A DNA stretch of 64,000 nucleotides from NCBI RefSeq assembly GCF_004014805.1, contig NZ_ATDN01000014.1, positions 59,230 through 123,229 of the forward strand. Reading direction: 5' to 3'. Both the position numbers and the translations under genes were made by a program. How positions within the stretch are numbered: position 1 is the stretch's first letter; each line of letters opens with the position of its first letter. The notes below the pieces were generated by a model that was not told where the DNA came from, made no database searches, and saw nothing but the letters and a program-made list of their open reading frames with translations. Positions 35,507-44,834 of the stretch are shown here, piece by piece. This stretch comes from Mycolicibacterium elephantis DSM 44368. GTDB lineage: Bacteria > Actinomycetota > Actinomycetes > Mycobacteriales > Mycobacteriaceae.

Positions 35507-35512
35507 ACACTA
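35507..35512 (-). promoter_or_regulatory. Predicted leaderless promoter -10 box of sigC
   Basis: TAGTGT on the minus strand sits at -12 to -7 relative to the sigC GTG, matching the mycobacterial TANNNT -10 rule for leaderless transcripts. No ribosome site precedes the GTG, consistent with a leaderless message. Confidence 0.55.
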
Positions 35513-35596
35513 TATCGATGCGCCGTGGGAACTCATCTGCGGGGAGGCCCGACCAACCTTGGTGGGGACACCGGCGGCCCCTGGACAAGGAGAACG

Positions 35597-37879
35597 ATGA
35601 CAGCTGCCGTGGTGGGCACCACCGAGCCGGCCGAGAGCCGGCTGGTCCAGCTTGAGGTGTCCGGTATGTCGTGCGCGGCATGCGCGGGCCGCGTGGAGGC
35701 CAGGCTCAACAAGGTGCCGGGTGTGCGGGCATCGGTGAACTTCGCCACCAGGGCGGCCAGCATCGATGCCCGCAACGACATCGAGATCGCCGAGCTGTGC
35801 GATGTCGTGCGCCGAGCCGGCTATGACGCAGGACTGCGCGCCGAATCGGGCGTCGCCGACACCGATCCGGATGCCGAGCGCGCCCGCGGCTTGCTGGTTC
35901 GGCTCGCTGTTGCCGCGGTGTTGTTTGTGCCGTTGGCCGATCTGTCGGTGATGTTCGCGGCGCTACCCAGCACCCGGTTCGCCGGTTGGGGCTGGTTGCT
36001 GGTTGCGTTGGCTTCGCCGGTCGTGACGTGGGCGGCCTGGCCCTTTCACCGCGTTGCGCTGCGCAACGCGCGACACGGCATCGCCTCGATGGAGACCCTG
36101 ATCTCGGTGGGGGTGACGGCTGCCACCGCATGGTCGGTACACACCATCTTTCTCGACAACCGTGCCGGCGACATCCGTGGGGTGTGGCAGGCCCTGATGG
36201 GCAGTGACGCGATCTATCTCGAGGTCGCTGCGGGTGTGACGATGTTCGTGCTGGCCGGACGATATTTCGAGGCCCGCGCCAAATCCAAAGCTGGTGACGC
36301 GTTGCGCGCGTTGGCCGCGCTGAGCGCGAAAACCGTGACCGTCGTGTTGGCCGACGGCGCGGAGATGACGATCCCGGCTGACGAGCTCAAGGAGCAGCAG
36401 CGGTTCGTCGTTCGGCCCGGTCAGACCATCGCCGCCGATGGCTTGGTGGTCGACGGTGACGCGGCAATCGACATGAGCGCCATGACCGGTGAAGCCAAGC
36501 CCGCCCGAGCACATCGAGGCGGGCACGTGATCGGCGGCACCGTCGTGCTGGACGGCCGGCTGATCGTGGAGGCGGCTGCGGTGGGCGCTGACACCCAGTT
36601 CGCCGGCATGGTGCGTTTGGTCGAGCAGGCCCAGGCGCAGAAAGCCGACGCCCAGCGCCTCGCCGACCGCATTGCCGCCGTGTTCGTGCCGTGCGTGTTC
36701 GCCATCGCGCTGCTGACCGCGCTGGCGTGGACGCTGGTGGGCGCCGACGCCGACCGCGCGTTCTCGTCGGCGCTGGCCGTGCTGGTGATCGCCTGCCCGT
36801 GCGCGTTGGGGCTGGCCACTCCGACGGCGATGATGGTGGCCTCCGGCCGCGGCGCCCAGCTGGGAATCTTCCTCAAGGGCCACCAGGCGCTGGAGGCCGT
36901 CCGCTCGGTCGACACCGTGGTCTTCGACAAGACCGGGACCCTCACGACGGGACATCTATCGGTGACCACCGTGGTGGCGGCCCACGGATGGCAGCCCAGC
37001 GACGTGTTGGGCCTGGCCGCGGCCGTCGAGGCGGCATCCGAGCACGCCGTGGGAATCGCCATCGCGGCCGCGGCGCCGCACATCCGCCCGGTGACCGAGT
37101 TCCGCGCCGTCACCGGACAAGGCGTGGCGGGCACCGTCGACGGGCTGCGCGTCGAGGTCGGCAAACCGTCCTGGGTGACCCGGCAGGCCGCAGCGCCAGC
37201 GGAACTGCTCACCACCCGGCGCAGTGGTGAATCACGCGGTGAGACAGTGGTCTTCGTGTCCGTCGACGGCATTGTGTGCGGGGCCATCGCGGTCGCCGAC
37301 ACCGTCAAGGACTCCGCGGCCGCCGCGGTCGCGGCGCTGCATGAGCAGGGTCTTCGGACGATGCTGCTCACCGGTGACAACGCCGCGACCGCCGCGGCCA
37401 TCGCCGCGCAGGTCGGCATTGACGACGTCATCGCCGAGGTGCTTCCCGAGGGCAAGGTGGACGTCGTCGAGCAGCTGCGCGACCACGGCAATGTAGTGGC
37501 CATGGTGGGCGACGGTATCAACGACGGGCCCGCACTGGCCTGCGCCGACCTCGGTCTGGCGATTGGGCGCGGGACCGATGTGGCCATCGGAGCCGCCGAC
37601 ATTATCCTCGTGCGCGACCACTTGGACGTCGTTCCGCAGGCGTTGGACCTGGCGCGGGCAACCATGCGCACTATCAGAATCAACATGGTGTGGGCGTTCG
37701 GCTATAACATCGCCGCAATACCGATCGCCGCGGCGGGATTGCTGAGTCCGCTGATCGCTGGCGCGGCGATGGCGTTCTCCTCGTTTTTCGTTGTCTCGAA
37801 CAGTCTGCGGCTGCGCAACGTCGCGTCATCGAAGCCCGAAGCGCCGAACCTGACACCACGGCACAATCACCTGGCTTGA
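35597..37879 (+). CDS. Copper-type P1B-ATPase, CtpB/CtpA-like
   Basis: 760 residues, preceded by AAGGAGAACG. N-terminal heavy-metal domain with C26-A-A-C29 ([15 protein letters not shown]), transmembrane CPC at 400-402 (IACPCALG), DKTGTLTTG with phosphorylated Asp444, the P1B-specific SEHAVG near 487 and [10 protein letters not shown]. CtpA/CtpB/CtpV-type enzymes move Cu(I). Because the neighbours include SigC- and Rv0102-like genes, the closest functional analogue is probably CtpB (Rv0103c). Divergent from sigC across 96 bp. Transport direction cannot be decided from sequence. Confidence 0.92.
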   Translation: MTAAVVGTTEPAESRLVQLEVSGMSCAACAGRVEARLNKVPGVRASVNFATRAASIDARNDIEIAELCDVVRRAGYDAGLRAESGVADTDPDAERARGLLVRLAVAAVLFVPLADLSVMFAALPSTRFAGWGWLLVALASPVVTWAAWPFHRVALRNARHGIASMETLISVGVTAATAWSVHTIFLDNRAGDIRGVWQALMGSDAIYLEVAAGVTMFVLAGRYFEARAKSKAGDALRALAALSAKTVTVVLADGAEMTIPADELKEQQRFVVRPGQTIAADGLVVDGDAAIDMSAMTGEAKPARAHRGGHVIGGTVVLDGRLIVEAAAVGADTQFAGMVRLVEQAQAQKADAQRLADRIAAVFVPCVFAIALLTALAWTLVGADADRAFSSALAVLVIACPCALGLATPTAMMVASGRGAQLGIFLKGHQALEAVRSVDTVVFDKTGTLTTGHLSVTTVVAAHGWQPSDVLGLAAAVEAASEHAVGIAIAAAAPHIRPVTEFRAVTGQGVAGTVDGLRVEVGKPSWVTRQAAAPAELLTTRRSGESRGETVVFVSVDGIVCGAIAVADTVKDSAAAAVAALHEQGLRTMLLTGDNAATAAAIAAQVGIDDVIAEVLPEGKVDVVEQLRDHGNVVAMVGDGINDGPALACADLGLAIGRGTDVAIGAADIILVRDHLDVVPQALDLARATMRTIRINMVWAFGYNIAAIPIAAAGLLSPLIAGAAMAFSSFFVVSNSLRLRNVASSKPEAPNLTPRHNHLA

Positions 37880-37961
37880 GCCACCGCGTCCACGGTTCTG
37901 CGCAGTCGTCCGAAACCGGCGTTCCGGGACACAAACCGTACGTAAACTCCGAGGTGGGTCA

Positions 37962-37981
37962 GGTATCGCTGCCCAGATACC
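37962..37981. promoter_or_regulatory. Dyad upstream of the small cysteine protein gene
   Basis: GGTATC (37962-37967) and GATACC (37976-37981) form a perfect 6-bp dyad around 8 bases, ending 13 bp before the start codon and abutting the ribosome site. Spacing is reminiscent of copper-sensor (CsoR/RicR-type) operators with GTA/TAC half-sites, but the consensus match is only partial. Confidence 0.4.
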
Positions 37982-37994
37982 GTAAGGAGGGCCT

Positions 37995-38141
37995 ATGTCT
38001 CGAAGCGCCGGAGAACGGTACGAATGCAAGGAGTGCGGCGCGACGCTCGTCTACGAGAAACCGTGTCCCTGCGAACCCGAACAGGAACACGCAGAAGTGT
38101 GCTGCGAAACACCGATGACGAAGGTGCCGCATCCGGCCTAA
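37995..38141 (+). CDS. 48-residue desulforedoxin-like cysteine-rich protein
   Basis: ATG at 37995 with a strong AAGGAGG four bases upstream and TAA at 38139. The product has Y-E-C-K-E-C-G near the N-terminus and E-V-C-C-E-T-P-M near the C-terminus, the C-x2-C ... C-C-x-x-P-M layout of desulforedoxin and the N-terminal FeS4 domain of desulfoferrodoxin, in which four cysteines hold one iron. An extra C-P-C lies between them. It follows the Cu-ATPase by 115 bp. Possible roles: metal buffering (metallothionein-like) or electron transfer. Confidence 0.78.
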   Translation: MSRSAGERYECKECGATLVYEKPCPCEPEQEHAEVCCETPMTKVPHPA

Positions 38142-38261
38142 TAGCTGAGCGCAGCGCGTGAGATCCGCCGCCGGGTCGGAGGCGGGTGGAATCATGGTTG
38201 CCGTGGGTGTTGGTTGCCGTGCGTGTTAGCTCGGGGGCGGGTAGAGCCCGTGTAGTGCCGC

Positions 38262-38939
38262 TCAGGCGGGATTGAACAGCCGACGCTCCACAACCGGGCT
38301 GTTGGCGAGTTGGTGCGCACCCTTGGCCACGGCAAGCACGGTAAGATCAGCCAACGGTTCCACCACGATCACCAACAGGTACGCTGCGCCGAACGCGGCG
38401 ATATCAGCGACGGTCTGCGCGGCGAAACCCTCACCGTAGAGTGCCCAGAACGCGACCCAGGACACGATCCCGGCTTGGTAGGTCGTCGAGAGCGCCAGTG
38501 CCTGCCGGTATTTCAGTTCGACGTAGGGGGTGTCGGGCGCGATGACCCGGCTCGCGACGAACTGCAGGGCGAACAGCGGCACCAGCAGCGTGGTGACGTT
38601 CATCCCGTACTGCGGAAGGTCCGGCGGGGCGAAGAGCAGGCCCTGGATCAACAGCCCGGCGGCCAGCCCGAGCGCTGCGGGCGCGGCCCCGAAGATCAGG
38701 AACAGGGTGGAACCGAGGATCAGATGGACCTCGGAGACACCGACGGGATAGTGCGGAAACACTTGGAAGAAGGTGAACACCAAGCCGGTGGTGGCGAGCG
38801 TCCGCACCAACAGCGGACCCACTCCGCGGTCCTTGATCAGCTTCCACGCCAGGCTCAGAGCGTAAACACCCGCACCGGTGGCGGTGACATAGCTCAAGAC
38901 GATCTTGGAGCCGTCGACGATGCCAGGCTCGATATGCAA
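38262..38939 (-). CDS. CbiM/NikM-like ECF-type metal transporter component
   Basis: 225 residues from a TTG preceded by GGGGACCAG. That start yields Met-His-Ile-Glu-Pro-Gly, matching the Met1-His2 N-terminus that CbiM and NikM use to bind Co2+ or Ni2+; longer versions would destroy it. About six to seven membrane helices (VLSYVTATGAGVYALSL, LVRTLATTGLVFTFFQVF, LILGSTLFLIFGAAPAALGL and others). HYPVGVSEVHLILG resembles the conserved CbiM segment. No CbiN, CbiQ or CbiO partner is encoded in the window. Downstream of the CopD-CtaG gene, separated by 77 bp. Confidence 0.8.
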   Translation of the reverse strand: MHIEPGIVDGSKIVLSYVTATGAGVYALSLAWKLIKDRGVGPLLVRTLATTGLVFTFFQVFPHYPVGVSEVHLILGSTLFLIFGAAPAALGLAAGLLIQGLLFAPPDLPQYGMNVTTLLVPLFALQFVASRVIAPDTPYVELKYRQALALSTTYQAGIVSWVAFWALYGEGFAAQTVADIAAFGAAYLLVIVVEPLADLTVLAVAKGAHQLANSPVVERRLFNPA

Positions 38940-39016
38940 CTGGTCCCCTTCTCGGTCGGCGGATCTGCGATACGCCCGCTCAGTTAAGCACACGGGGCAG
39001 AGCGTGACGGGTGTGA

Positions 39017-40999
39017 TCAACGTCGGGAGCGCGACAGCTCGCGCAGCATGGCATTGTAGGCGTCGAGTTCGTCGTCGGCGTAGGAGCTTTCGGCATGGCG
39101 GTCGGCGCGGCTGGCGACCCGCCGGTCTTGTCGTGCCCATTGCACTACCAAGGCGATCACGACGATGATCACAGGCAGTTCGCTTGAGCCCCAGGCGATC
39201 GCACCACCGAGGTGCTGGTCGTCGATGACGCTGTCCAGCCAGGGCAGATCAAGCGAGCGATAGAAGTTCCCGCCGATACTCGACGTCATCGTCATGGTGG
39301 CGATACCGAAGAACGCGTGAAACGGCATCACCGCGAACAACATTGCCAGGCGACCGAGGAACGGTAACCGGCGCGGTCCCGGATCGATACCGATAATCCC
39401 CCAGAAGAACAGATACCCCGTCACCAGAAAATGAATGCTCATGAGCTCATGACCCCAGTGATAGCGGGCGAGCGTATCGAACAACGGGGTGAAATAGACG
39501 ACGTAGACCGACGCGACGAAGAGCACAAACGCCGTCACCGGGTGCGCGAGCAGTGCGGTGACCCGCGAATGCACCAACCAGACCAGCCACTCCCTGGGCC
39601 CCGGCGGTTGATCTCCAGCGGCGGCCGGCAGCGCACGCAACGCCAAAGTGACCGGGCCACCGAGCACCAACAGCACCGGGATGAACATATTCAGCGTCAT
39701 GTGCTCGGCCATGTGCACGCTGAACATCGCCGACCCGTAGGCCTTCGCCCCCGAACTGCTGGTCACGATCAACGCCAGACACCCTGCCAGCCACGCGATC
39801 ATCCGTCCGGCCGGCCAGCGGTCCCCGCGGCGGCGCAGACGCAGCACACCAACGATGTACAACGCCGCCAGCGCCGCCGCACCAACACCGATGAGCGTGT
39901 CGAATCGCCACACCGTCAACAGTCGGACAACGTCGGGCGGTTCGGGCAGGGCGTAACCCAATAGCACATCCCAGGCGGTGAACTCACGCGCCAGCAGACG
40001 CGGGGCGGTCTGCACCGCCATGGCTCCGACAAGCGCGACTACGCAAATCATCGCCAGCGCACCGCAACTGGCCAGGACGCCAACGCCAGGCATCTTGGAT
40101 CGGCGCGCCGCAATGAATTGCCCAAGATCGCTCAGCCACACGATCAGCAGCACAGCGCCCGCGGTCATCGCGAACCAGCGGTAGGGACCCTCCGGTGATC
40201 CCGGCTCCGCGAGGAGGAACAGCAGCTGCGCACCGTAGGCGAGCGCGATCGCCCCGGCGCAAACCTGGACCACGAGAACGGGCCGGCTCAGCGCGGGATC
40301 GGGGCGTACGAGAAACACCGCAGCTTTCACTCCCGCCAGGATCATCAGCGCAATCACAAACACGATCACCGCGCTGGTCGCGTAATCATGATCGGGACCC
40401 TGGCCGGCATTACCGGTAACAGGGACCGCCACGACACCGACGGCCGCGGGCACCACCAACACGCAATGCGCGACCCACCGCACCGTCACGCGCAGCGACA
40501 CCGCCAGCACCGCGGCGCACAGCGCGGTGACAACCCACCCTCGGGACATCTCCGACGCGCCGATCGCGTCGCCGAGACCCGCGCTGCGAACCAGCCGCGT
40601 CGCGGCCACCCCGGCGTCACTGGCCGCCTGGACCACGATCATCGCGGCAGCGGCAAGCGCCCACACCACCGCGAGGCGTTCGGCCACCAGATGGATCCGG
40701 AACGCGGCGGCGTCGATCACGCCGCGGTCGGGACACGCGGTCGTCACGATGTAGACGAGCGCGCCCAGGCACAATGCGCCACACAGGCTGGCGGTGAAAT
40801 AACCCACGGGTTCCCCAACGGCGGTCGCAGTCCCCGGATAAGAATCGCCGATCGCCGCATACGGCCGCGCACCGGATACCAGCGCGTAGCCCGCCAGTGC
40901 GAGACCCGTCGCCGCATACCCGCCGACGAGCACCCCAAGCCTGCGAGCCAGCCCTGGCGACCCGGATATCGACACCAGCTTCGCCGCCATCAACCGCAT
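39017..40999 (-). CDS. CopD-CtaG fusion membrane protein (Rv0102-like)
   Basis: 660 residues, the size I recall for M. tuberculosis Rv0102. The N-terminal half has about eight or nine helices with a CopD-like region ([20 protein letters not shown]). The C-terminal half resembles CtaG_Cox/caa3 assembly proteins, with metal-ligand-like residues: [38 protein letters not shown] and [15 protein letters not shown] charged tail of about 45 residues ends the protein. Probably takes part in copper uptake or delivery to cuproenzymes in the membrane or periplasm. Rv0102 lies beside ctpB in M. tuberculosis, and here a CtpB-like gene is 1.2 kb away. Confidence 0.88.
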   Translation of the reverse strand: MRLMAAKLVSISGSPGLARRLGVLVGGYAATGLALAGYALVSGARPYAAIGDSYPGTATAVGEPVGYFTASLCGALCLGALVYIVTTACPDRGVIDAAAFRIHLVAERLAVVWALAAAAMIVVQAASDAGVAATRLVRSAGLGDAIGASEMSRGWVVTALCAAVLAVSLRVTVRWVAHCVLVVPAAVGVVAVPVTGNAGQGPDHDYATSAVIVFVIALMILAGVKAAVFLVRPDPALSRPVLVVQVCAGAIALAYGAQLLFLLAEPGSPEGPYRWFAMTAGAVLLIVWLSDLGQFIAARRSKMPGVGVLASCGALAMICVVALVGAMAVQTAPRLLAREFTAWDVLLGYALPEPPDVVRLLTVWRFDTLIGVGAAALAALYIVGVLRLRRRGDRWPAGRMIAWLAGCLALIVTSSSGAKAYGSAMFSVHMAEHMTLNMFIPVLLVLGGPVTLALRALPAAAGDQPPGPREWLVWLVHSRVTALLAHPVTAFVLFVASVYVVYFTPLFDTLARYHWGHELMSIHFLVTGYLFFWGIIGIDPGPRRLPFLGRLAMLFAVMPFHAFFGIATMTMTSSIGGNFYRSLDLPWLDSVIDDQHLGGAIAWGSSELPVIIVVIALVVQWARQDRRVASRADRHAESSYADDELDAYNAMLRELSRSRR

Positions 41000-41180
41000 C
41001 GGCCTTTCAGGACTGTCCCGGTATCACCGAATAGTCTACGACCGGCCGTCGTAGTTCCGTGGGGGCCTCAACGGGGCATCTCGACTGGCCCACCGATAAA
41101 CGGTGAGCCGACGACTGGCCACGTCGGGAACTCAGGGCAGGGTGGCCACGACCTGTATCCCTGAGGGCAACGGAGAGGAT

Positions 41181-41780
41181 ATGGAGCCGACGCATGGGCC
41201 ATCGATGACCGAGCACGTGCATTCGATGATGCCGATGCTGCCCGGCTGGATTCGACTGCTCTGGATGCTCGCCCTGGCAGTGGTTGCGGCAGTGCACATT
41301 TGGCACGGTGTGACGATGACGGGACAAGCCCGTTGGTGGCACGGCGCGCATACCGTGATGGCGGTGGGCATGCTCGCCATGTACGCAGCAGACCCGATGC
41401 GGCAGGCCGGGCTCGACCGTGCGCTGGTCGTTGTTTTCGCCGTCGTCACCGTGGCGATCGCCGCCACCGCGGCGGCGTTGTCCCGCCGCGAGGGGCGGGC
41501 GAACCCGCTGTGGGCAGCCACCGGGTCCGACACCGCCGCGATGGTCTACATGGCGGTGATCATGGCGCCGGTGCTCACCGTATCCACCACGGTGAGCTGG
41601 GTCATTGTCGCCTATCTCGGCGTCCAGACCCTCGCGTGGCTGTTTGGTGTGTGGGAGCGGACGCTGTCCCCCAGGCGGTCGTCGCCGGGACTGTCGGGCC
41701 CTTTCGGTTACGACGTCCGGCTCAGCCTTGCCGTGATGACCGCAAGCATGGGCTACATGCTCGCGGCCATGGCGAGCTGA
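41181..41780 (+). CDS. DUF5134-type membrane protein
   Basis: 199 residues from the ATG at 41181 (GGAGAGGAT directly before). The first 20 residues are rich in Met and His (PSMTEHVHSMMPMLPGW), followed by about six helices (LLWMLALAVVAAVHIWHG, AHTVMAVGMLAMYAADP, LVVVFAVVTVAIAATAAAL, MVYMAVIMAPVLTVST and others). His/Met residues recur at helix ends, suggesting metal contact. Convergent with the zinc-finger protein gene. Domains of this kind are common in actinobacterial copper neighbourhoods; function unknown. Confidence 0.72.
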   Translation: MEPTHGPSMTEHVHSMMPMLPGWIRLLWMLALAVVAAVHIWHGVTMTGQARWWHGAHTVMAVGMLAMYAADPMRQAGLDRALVVVFAVVTVAIAATAAALSRREGRANPLWAATGSDTAAMVYMAVIMAPVLTVSTTVSWVIVAYLGVQTLAWLFGVWERTLSPRRSSPGLSGPFGYDVRLSLAVMTASMGYMLAAMAS

Positions 41781-41795
41781 CCACGGCCGACGGGT

Positions 41796-42536
41796 TCAGG
41801 CCGCCGAACCATCGGTCGGCCACAGGTGCCCACGCCGCCGGCCACGAGATGCGTTCTGGGGCAACACGATATCTGTCGGCTCCGGCGACACACCGGCACG
41901 CGGCGTCGGGTGGGGCCGCCGCCCGTCGTGGCGCCACACCAGCAGCGCCAACAGGGTGCCCAGCACAACGGGCACGTGGCTGAACACCCGTACGCCCGTC
42001 ACCTCACCAGACACCCAGTCCGTGATGACGTAGGCCGTCAACGCAATCGAAAAGACGACCAACACACCAGCCAGTCCGGCAGCGGCCGACGGCCGCAATG
42101 CGGCAATGACCATCACCGCGCCCAACGCCACCGACCATGCCGTGGACTCATTCAGCAGATGAACGCCAGAACCCGCGCCGTGGTGGCCCACGGCAACGCC
42201 GAGATCGACTCCGAATGCCTGCGCCGCCGCCAACGCCAACTGGGCGGCGCCCACCATCGCCAGCGCCCATCGCCGCCACACGAGGCCGAAGCGGACCGCA
42301 AACCAGCGAGACCCCGCGGGCGCATTGTCGGCTGACGGCGCCGTCACCGATGCGATGTGCTCTCTTGTGGCACCGGCCATGCTCCGCAGTTCTTCCGCTT
42401 GTCTCGACGCCAGCGCATACCAATCCGAGCACCGCGGGCATGTCGCAAGGTGCTCGTCGACCCGCGGCGCGGGCACAGGTTCCCGCTCTCCATCGAGGCG
42501 AGCCGACAGCGCCTCACGCGCAACGTCGCAGTCCAC
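41796..42536 (-). CDS. Membrane-bound zinc-finger anti-sigma-like protein (Rv0093c type)
   Basis: 246 residues from the GTG at 42536, which starts VDCDVAREALSARLDGE. The C...H-x3-C-x2-C block (DEHLATCPRCSDW) is the zf-HC2 motif of anti-sigma factors. The remainder holds about six hydrophobic helices. Longer starts up to 42647 are possible but lack the typical beginning. M. tuberculosis Rv0093c, upstream of the SigC-linked nrp-ctpB region, has the same make-up. A partner role for the SigC-like protein 6 kb away is an inference. Confidence 0.75.
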   Translation of the reverse strand: MDCDVAREALSARLDGEREPVPAPRVDEHLATCPRCSDWYALASRQAEELRSMAGATREHIASVTAPSADNAPAGSRWFAVRFGLVWRRWALAMVGAAQLALAAAQAFGVDLGVAVGHHGAGSGVHLLNESTAWSVALGAVMVIAALRPSAAAGLAGVLVVFSIALTAYVITDWVSGEVTGVRVFSHVPVVLGTLLALLVWRHDGRRPHPTPRAGVSPEPTDIVLPQNASRGRRRGHLWPTDGSAA

Positions 42537-42786
42537 AACTCCATAGTCGCCCAATAGCGCGGAATTGTTCCAACCGCGAGACCCCATTGAGGCGATGCTC
42601 TTGGCCGCCGGTCCGGAGATCATCCGCCAATCCGCGCCGCCGCTCAACCACCAGCGTCTACGACGGTTTGTCGTAGAAATTTGCTGCGGCTGGGAACTTC
42701 ACGCCGCGCTTGCCGACTACTGACAAGACAGCATCGCAATCAGGGCTGCTACACGGCCCGGATCACCGCCAACAGTGAGGGAGTAG

Positions 42787-43416
42787 ATGAAGGCAGTCAG
42801 TCGGGTCTTGAGCGCATTGACTGTGAGCGCGGCAGCTCTGTTTGCGAGCACGGCCACTTCCCACGCCGGGCTGGACAACGAGTTGAGCTTGATCGACGGC
42901 CGGGACCGGACATTGACGATTCAGCAGTGGGACACGTTCCTCAATGGTGTGTTCCCGTTGGACCGCAACCGGCTGACCCGTGAGTGGTTCCATAGTGGTC
43001 GGGCTAAGTACATCGTGGCCGGCCCGGATGCCGAGGAGTTTGAGGGCACGCTGGAGCTGGGTTACCAGATCGGCTTCCCGTGGTCGCTGGGTGTGGGGAT
43101 CAACTTCAGCTACACCACGCCCAACATCCTGTTGGACTCCGCGCCGTTCCCTCCGGTGGCCGGTGAATTCATCACGACGCCGAACCTGTTCCCCGGCGTG
43201 TCGATCAGTGCGGATCTGGGCAACGGTCCCGGTATCCAGGAGGTGGCCACGTTCTCCGTTGACGTCGCCGGTCCGAACGGTGGTGTGGCGGTCTCCAACG
43301 CGCACGGGACCGTCACCGGTGCGGCCGGTGGCGTGCTGCTACGCCCTTTCGCCCGCCTGATCGCCTCCACCGGCGACGGCCTCACCACCTACGGCGACCC
43401 CTGGAACATGAACTAA
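42787..43416 (+). CDS. MspA-family outer-membrane porin
   Basis: 209 residues: a 27-residue signal peptide ending ATSHA, then a mature part starting GLDNELSLIDGRDRTLT, almost identical to M. smegmatis MspA through most of its length, ending TTYGDPWNMN. The constriction loop differs: Asp90 is kept, but the positions of MspA Asp91 and Asp93 are Ser and Pro (NILLDSAPFPP) and the loop is two residues shorter. Forms an octameric channel for small hydrophilic solutes across the mycomembrane. Mycobacterial Msp porins admit copper, which fits the neighbours. GAGGGAG precedes the ATG. This gene is certain as a family member. Confidence 0.95.
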   Translation: MKAVSRVLSALTVSAAALFASTATSHAGLDNELSLIDGRDRTLTIQQWDTFLNGVFPLDRNRLTREWFHSGRAKYIVAGPDAEEFEGTLELGYQIGFPWSLGVGINFSYTTPNILLDSAPFPPVAGEFITTPNLFPGVSISADLGNGPGIQEVATFSVDVAGPNGGVAVSNAHGTVTGAAGGVLLRPFARLIASTGDGLTTYGDPWNMN

Positions 43417-43588
43417 CACCTGAATGGACGCATCCCGATCCGCGCGGATAGGGCAAATACAACAGAAAATGTCGGACCTGGGAACCTGTCGCCGTTTCGA
43501 ATCGACAAAGACTGTGAATCAAATGATTCCCTCAGTAACTGCCCGGCCCGATCGCGATACAACTGCACACAACAAAGGAGAAAACGAA

Positions 43589-43870
43589 ATGCCACAGGCA
43601 CGCAAGGCGGTATTGTTCATCGGCGGATGTCTACTAGCGGGGAGTCTGTCTGCAGTCTTGCTCGCCCCCATTGCGTCACCTCACCCAGGTCACGACCACG
43701 GCGGCGGTTCCAGCGACAGTAGTGACTCCAGCTCGGCGAGTGACGGTTCCGGCTCGACGGGCGGTGGTTCGAGCTCGACGAGCGGCGGCAAGGAGAGGAG
43801 TTCGAAGGCACTCTGTCCGGGAGGCGTTCCGCGCCCTGCCGGATCGAACATCTGCCCACCCGCCAGCTGA
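43589..43870 (+). CDS. Secreted Ser/Gly-rich low-complexity protein with HPGHDHG motif
   Basis: 93 residues behind AAAGGAG. A signal peptide or anchor (RKAVLFIGGCLLAGSLSAVLL) is followed by PHPGHDHGGG, then about 40 residues of Ser, Gly, Asp and Thr, and a short tail with two cysteines (LCPGGVPRPAGSNICPP). The histidine cluster may bind metal. No family recognised. About 170 bp behind the porin gene, transcribed the same way. Confidence 0.75.
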   Translation: MPQARKAVLFIGGCLLAGSLSAVLLAPIASPHPGHDHGGGSSDSSDSSSASDGSGSTGGGSSSTSGGKERSSKALCPGGVPRPAGSNICPPAS

Positions 43871-44000
43871 CCTACGGACCATAGGTGCATTAGCTAACTC
43901 CTGACATCATCGCGCGGCAATTCGCGCAATCTCACCGCACTAATCCTCCCATCGCATATTTCGCTCCTAAAAATGGAATGTTCCATAGAAAGGCATCAAC

Positions 44001-44585
44001 ATGTCCAGCAGCCAATATCGAATTCTGCCACAGCAAACGGCTCGTACAACTGCCATCGTCGGTGGAATCATCGCCGGCGCGATGCTGGCAGTGGGATCCC
44101 CGGCCGTCGGCATGGCTTCGGCCCACGGTCATAGCACCGAGTCCGGCGATGCCGTGGGACGCCCGGGTCTCGATAACCCGGCACCCGGCCTTCGAGCCGT
44201 CCAGGCCATCGGCGACCGAGTCTATAACCAGAACACGCCGTTGAATCGGGCGCTCGACAACTCGTTATTCGGGGTGTACTACCACCAGCGGTTCGGCACC
44301 CCGAACTATGCGGACCCAACCCACGGCGACAACGGCAACTTCCCGACGCTGCTCAACAGCAACGTCTTCGGCGGCGTGCCACGGTTCGCTTACGATCTCG
44401 CCCAGGAACTGGGTACTCCGCTACCCAACGAGGAAGACCTGCCCGGAACCGCAATCCGCGCGCTGAGCGGTGTGCCGAAGTCGGCGCACCCGGACCATCC
44501 GCACCCGCACTCGACGGTGACACTATCGAACGACTGCAACAAGGTCATCGCCCGAACGTCCTTGCGCGCACAAGGCAGCTGCTAA
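44001..44585 (+). CDS. Secreted protein of unknown function
   Basis: 194 residues. A hydrophobic segment at about 17-40 (TAIVGGIIAGAMLAVGSPAV) followed by ASAHGHS gives a plausible signal peptide. The mature part contains NQNTPLNRALDNSLFGVYYH and GVPRFAYDLAQELGTPLPNE, then a His-rich stretch SAHPDHPHPHS and a terminal pair of cysteines (NDCNKVI ... QGSC). I recognise no family. Like the preceding gene product it is exported and histidine-bearing, consistent with a metal-related periplasmic role. Confidence 0.72.
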   Translation: MSSSQYRILPQQTARTTAIVGGIIAGAMLAVGSPAVGMASAHGHSTESGDAVGRPGLDNPAPGLRAVQAIGDRVYNQNTPLNRALDNSLFGVYYHQRFGTPNYADPTHGDNGNFPTLLNSNVFGGVPRFAYDLAQELGTPLPNEEDLPGTAIRALSGVPKSAHPDHPHPHSTVTLSNDCNKVIARTSLRAQGSC

Positions 44586-44595
44586 CGATCGCCTG

Positions 44596-44632
44596 GGCCG
44601 ATCCGCTGGGGCCGATAAATGGCGGATCGGCC
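44596..44632. terminator. Hairpin after the secreted protein gene
   Basis: Perfect 11-bp inverted repeat GGCCGATCCGC (44596-44606) with 44622-44632, 15-base loop, starting 11 bp after the stop at 44585. Likely transcript end. The rest of the gap to 44834 holds no convincing gene. Confidence 0.65.
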
Positions 44633-44834
44633 AGCACGCGTCCAATACGCCGTTGATACCCCGTGCCCGAGAGGGACAATTCGTGGGTTTGGACCTGTCA
44701 GTTCGCCCCTGGCGCGTTCCCAAATCTCTGTCATCGCGTTCTCGACCTTCAAAGCCCACCATTGGGGACCAGGCAAGGAGACGTTTTCGTCAAGTCCCCG
44801 AGGGCGCGTCCGCACGGAGCTCACCGAAAGGCCG

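Noticed and set aside
35507..35596. Specific SigC -35/-10 promoter for the Cu ATPase
   Set aside because: GGGAAC-like and CGT-like bits occur in the 96-bp gap, but such short motifs are frequent in GC-rich DNA and spacing did not single one out.
38940..39016. Cobalamin riboswitch before the CbiM-like gene or cobF
   Set aside because: The gap before cbiM is only 77 bp, no B12-box-like core was seen, and the cobF promoter region holds protein-type dyads instead.
44582..44824. Minus-strand open frame of 80 codons between the secreted protein and LLM genes
   Set aside because: It covers the terminator hairpin, lacks a ribosome site and resembles no family.
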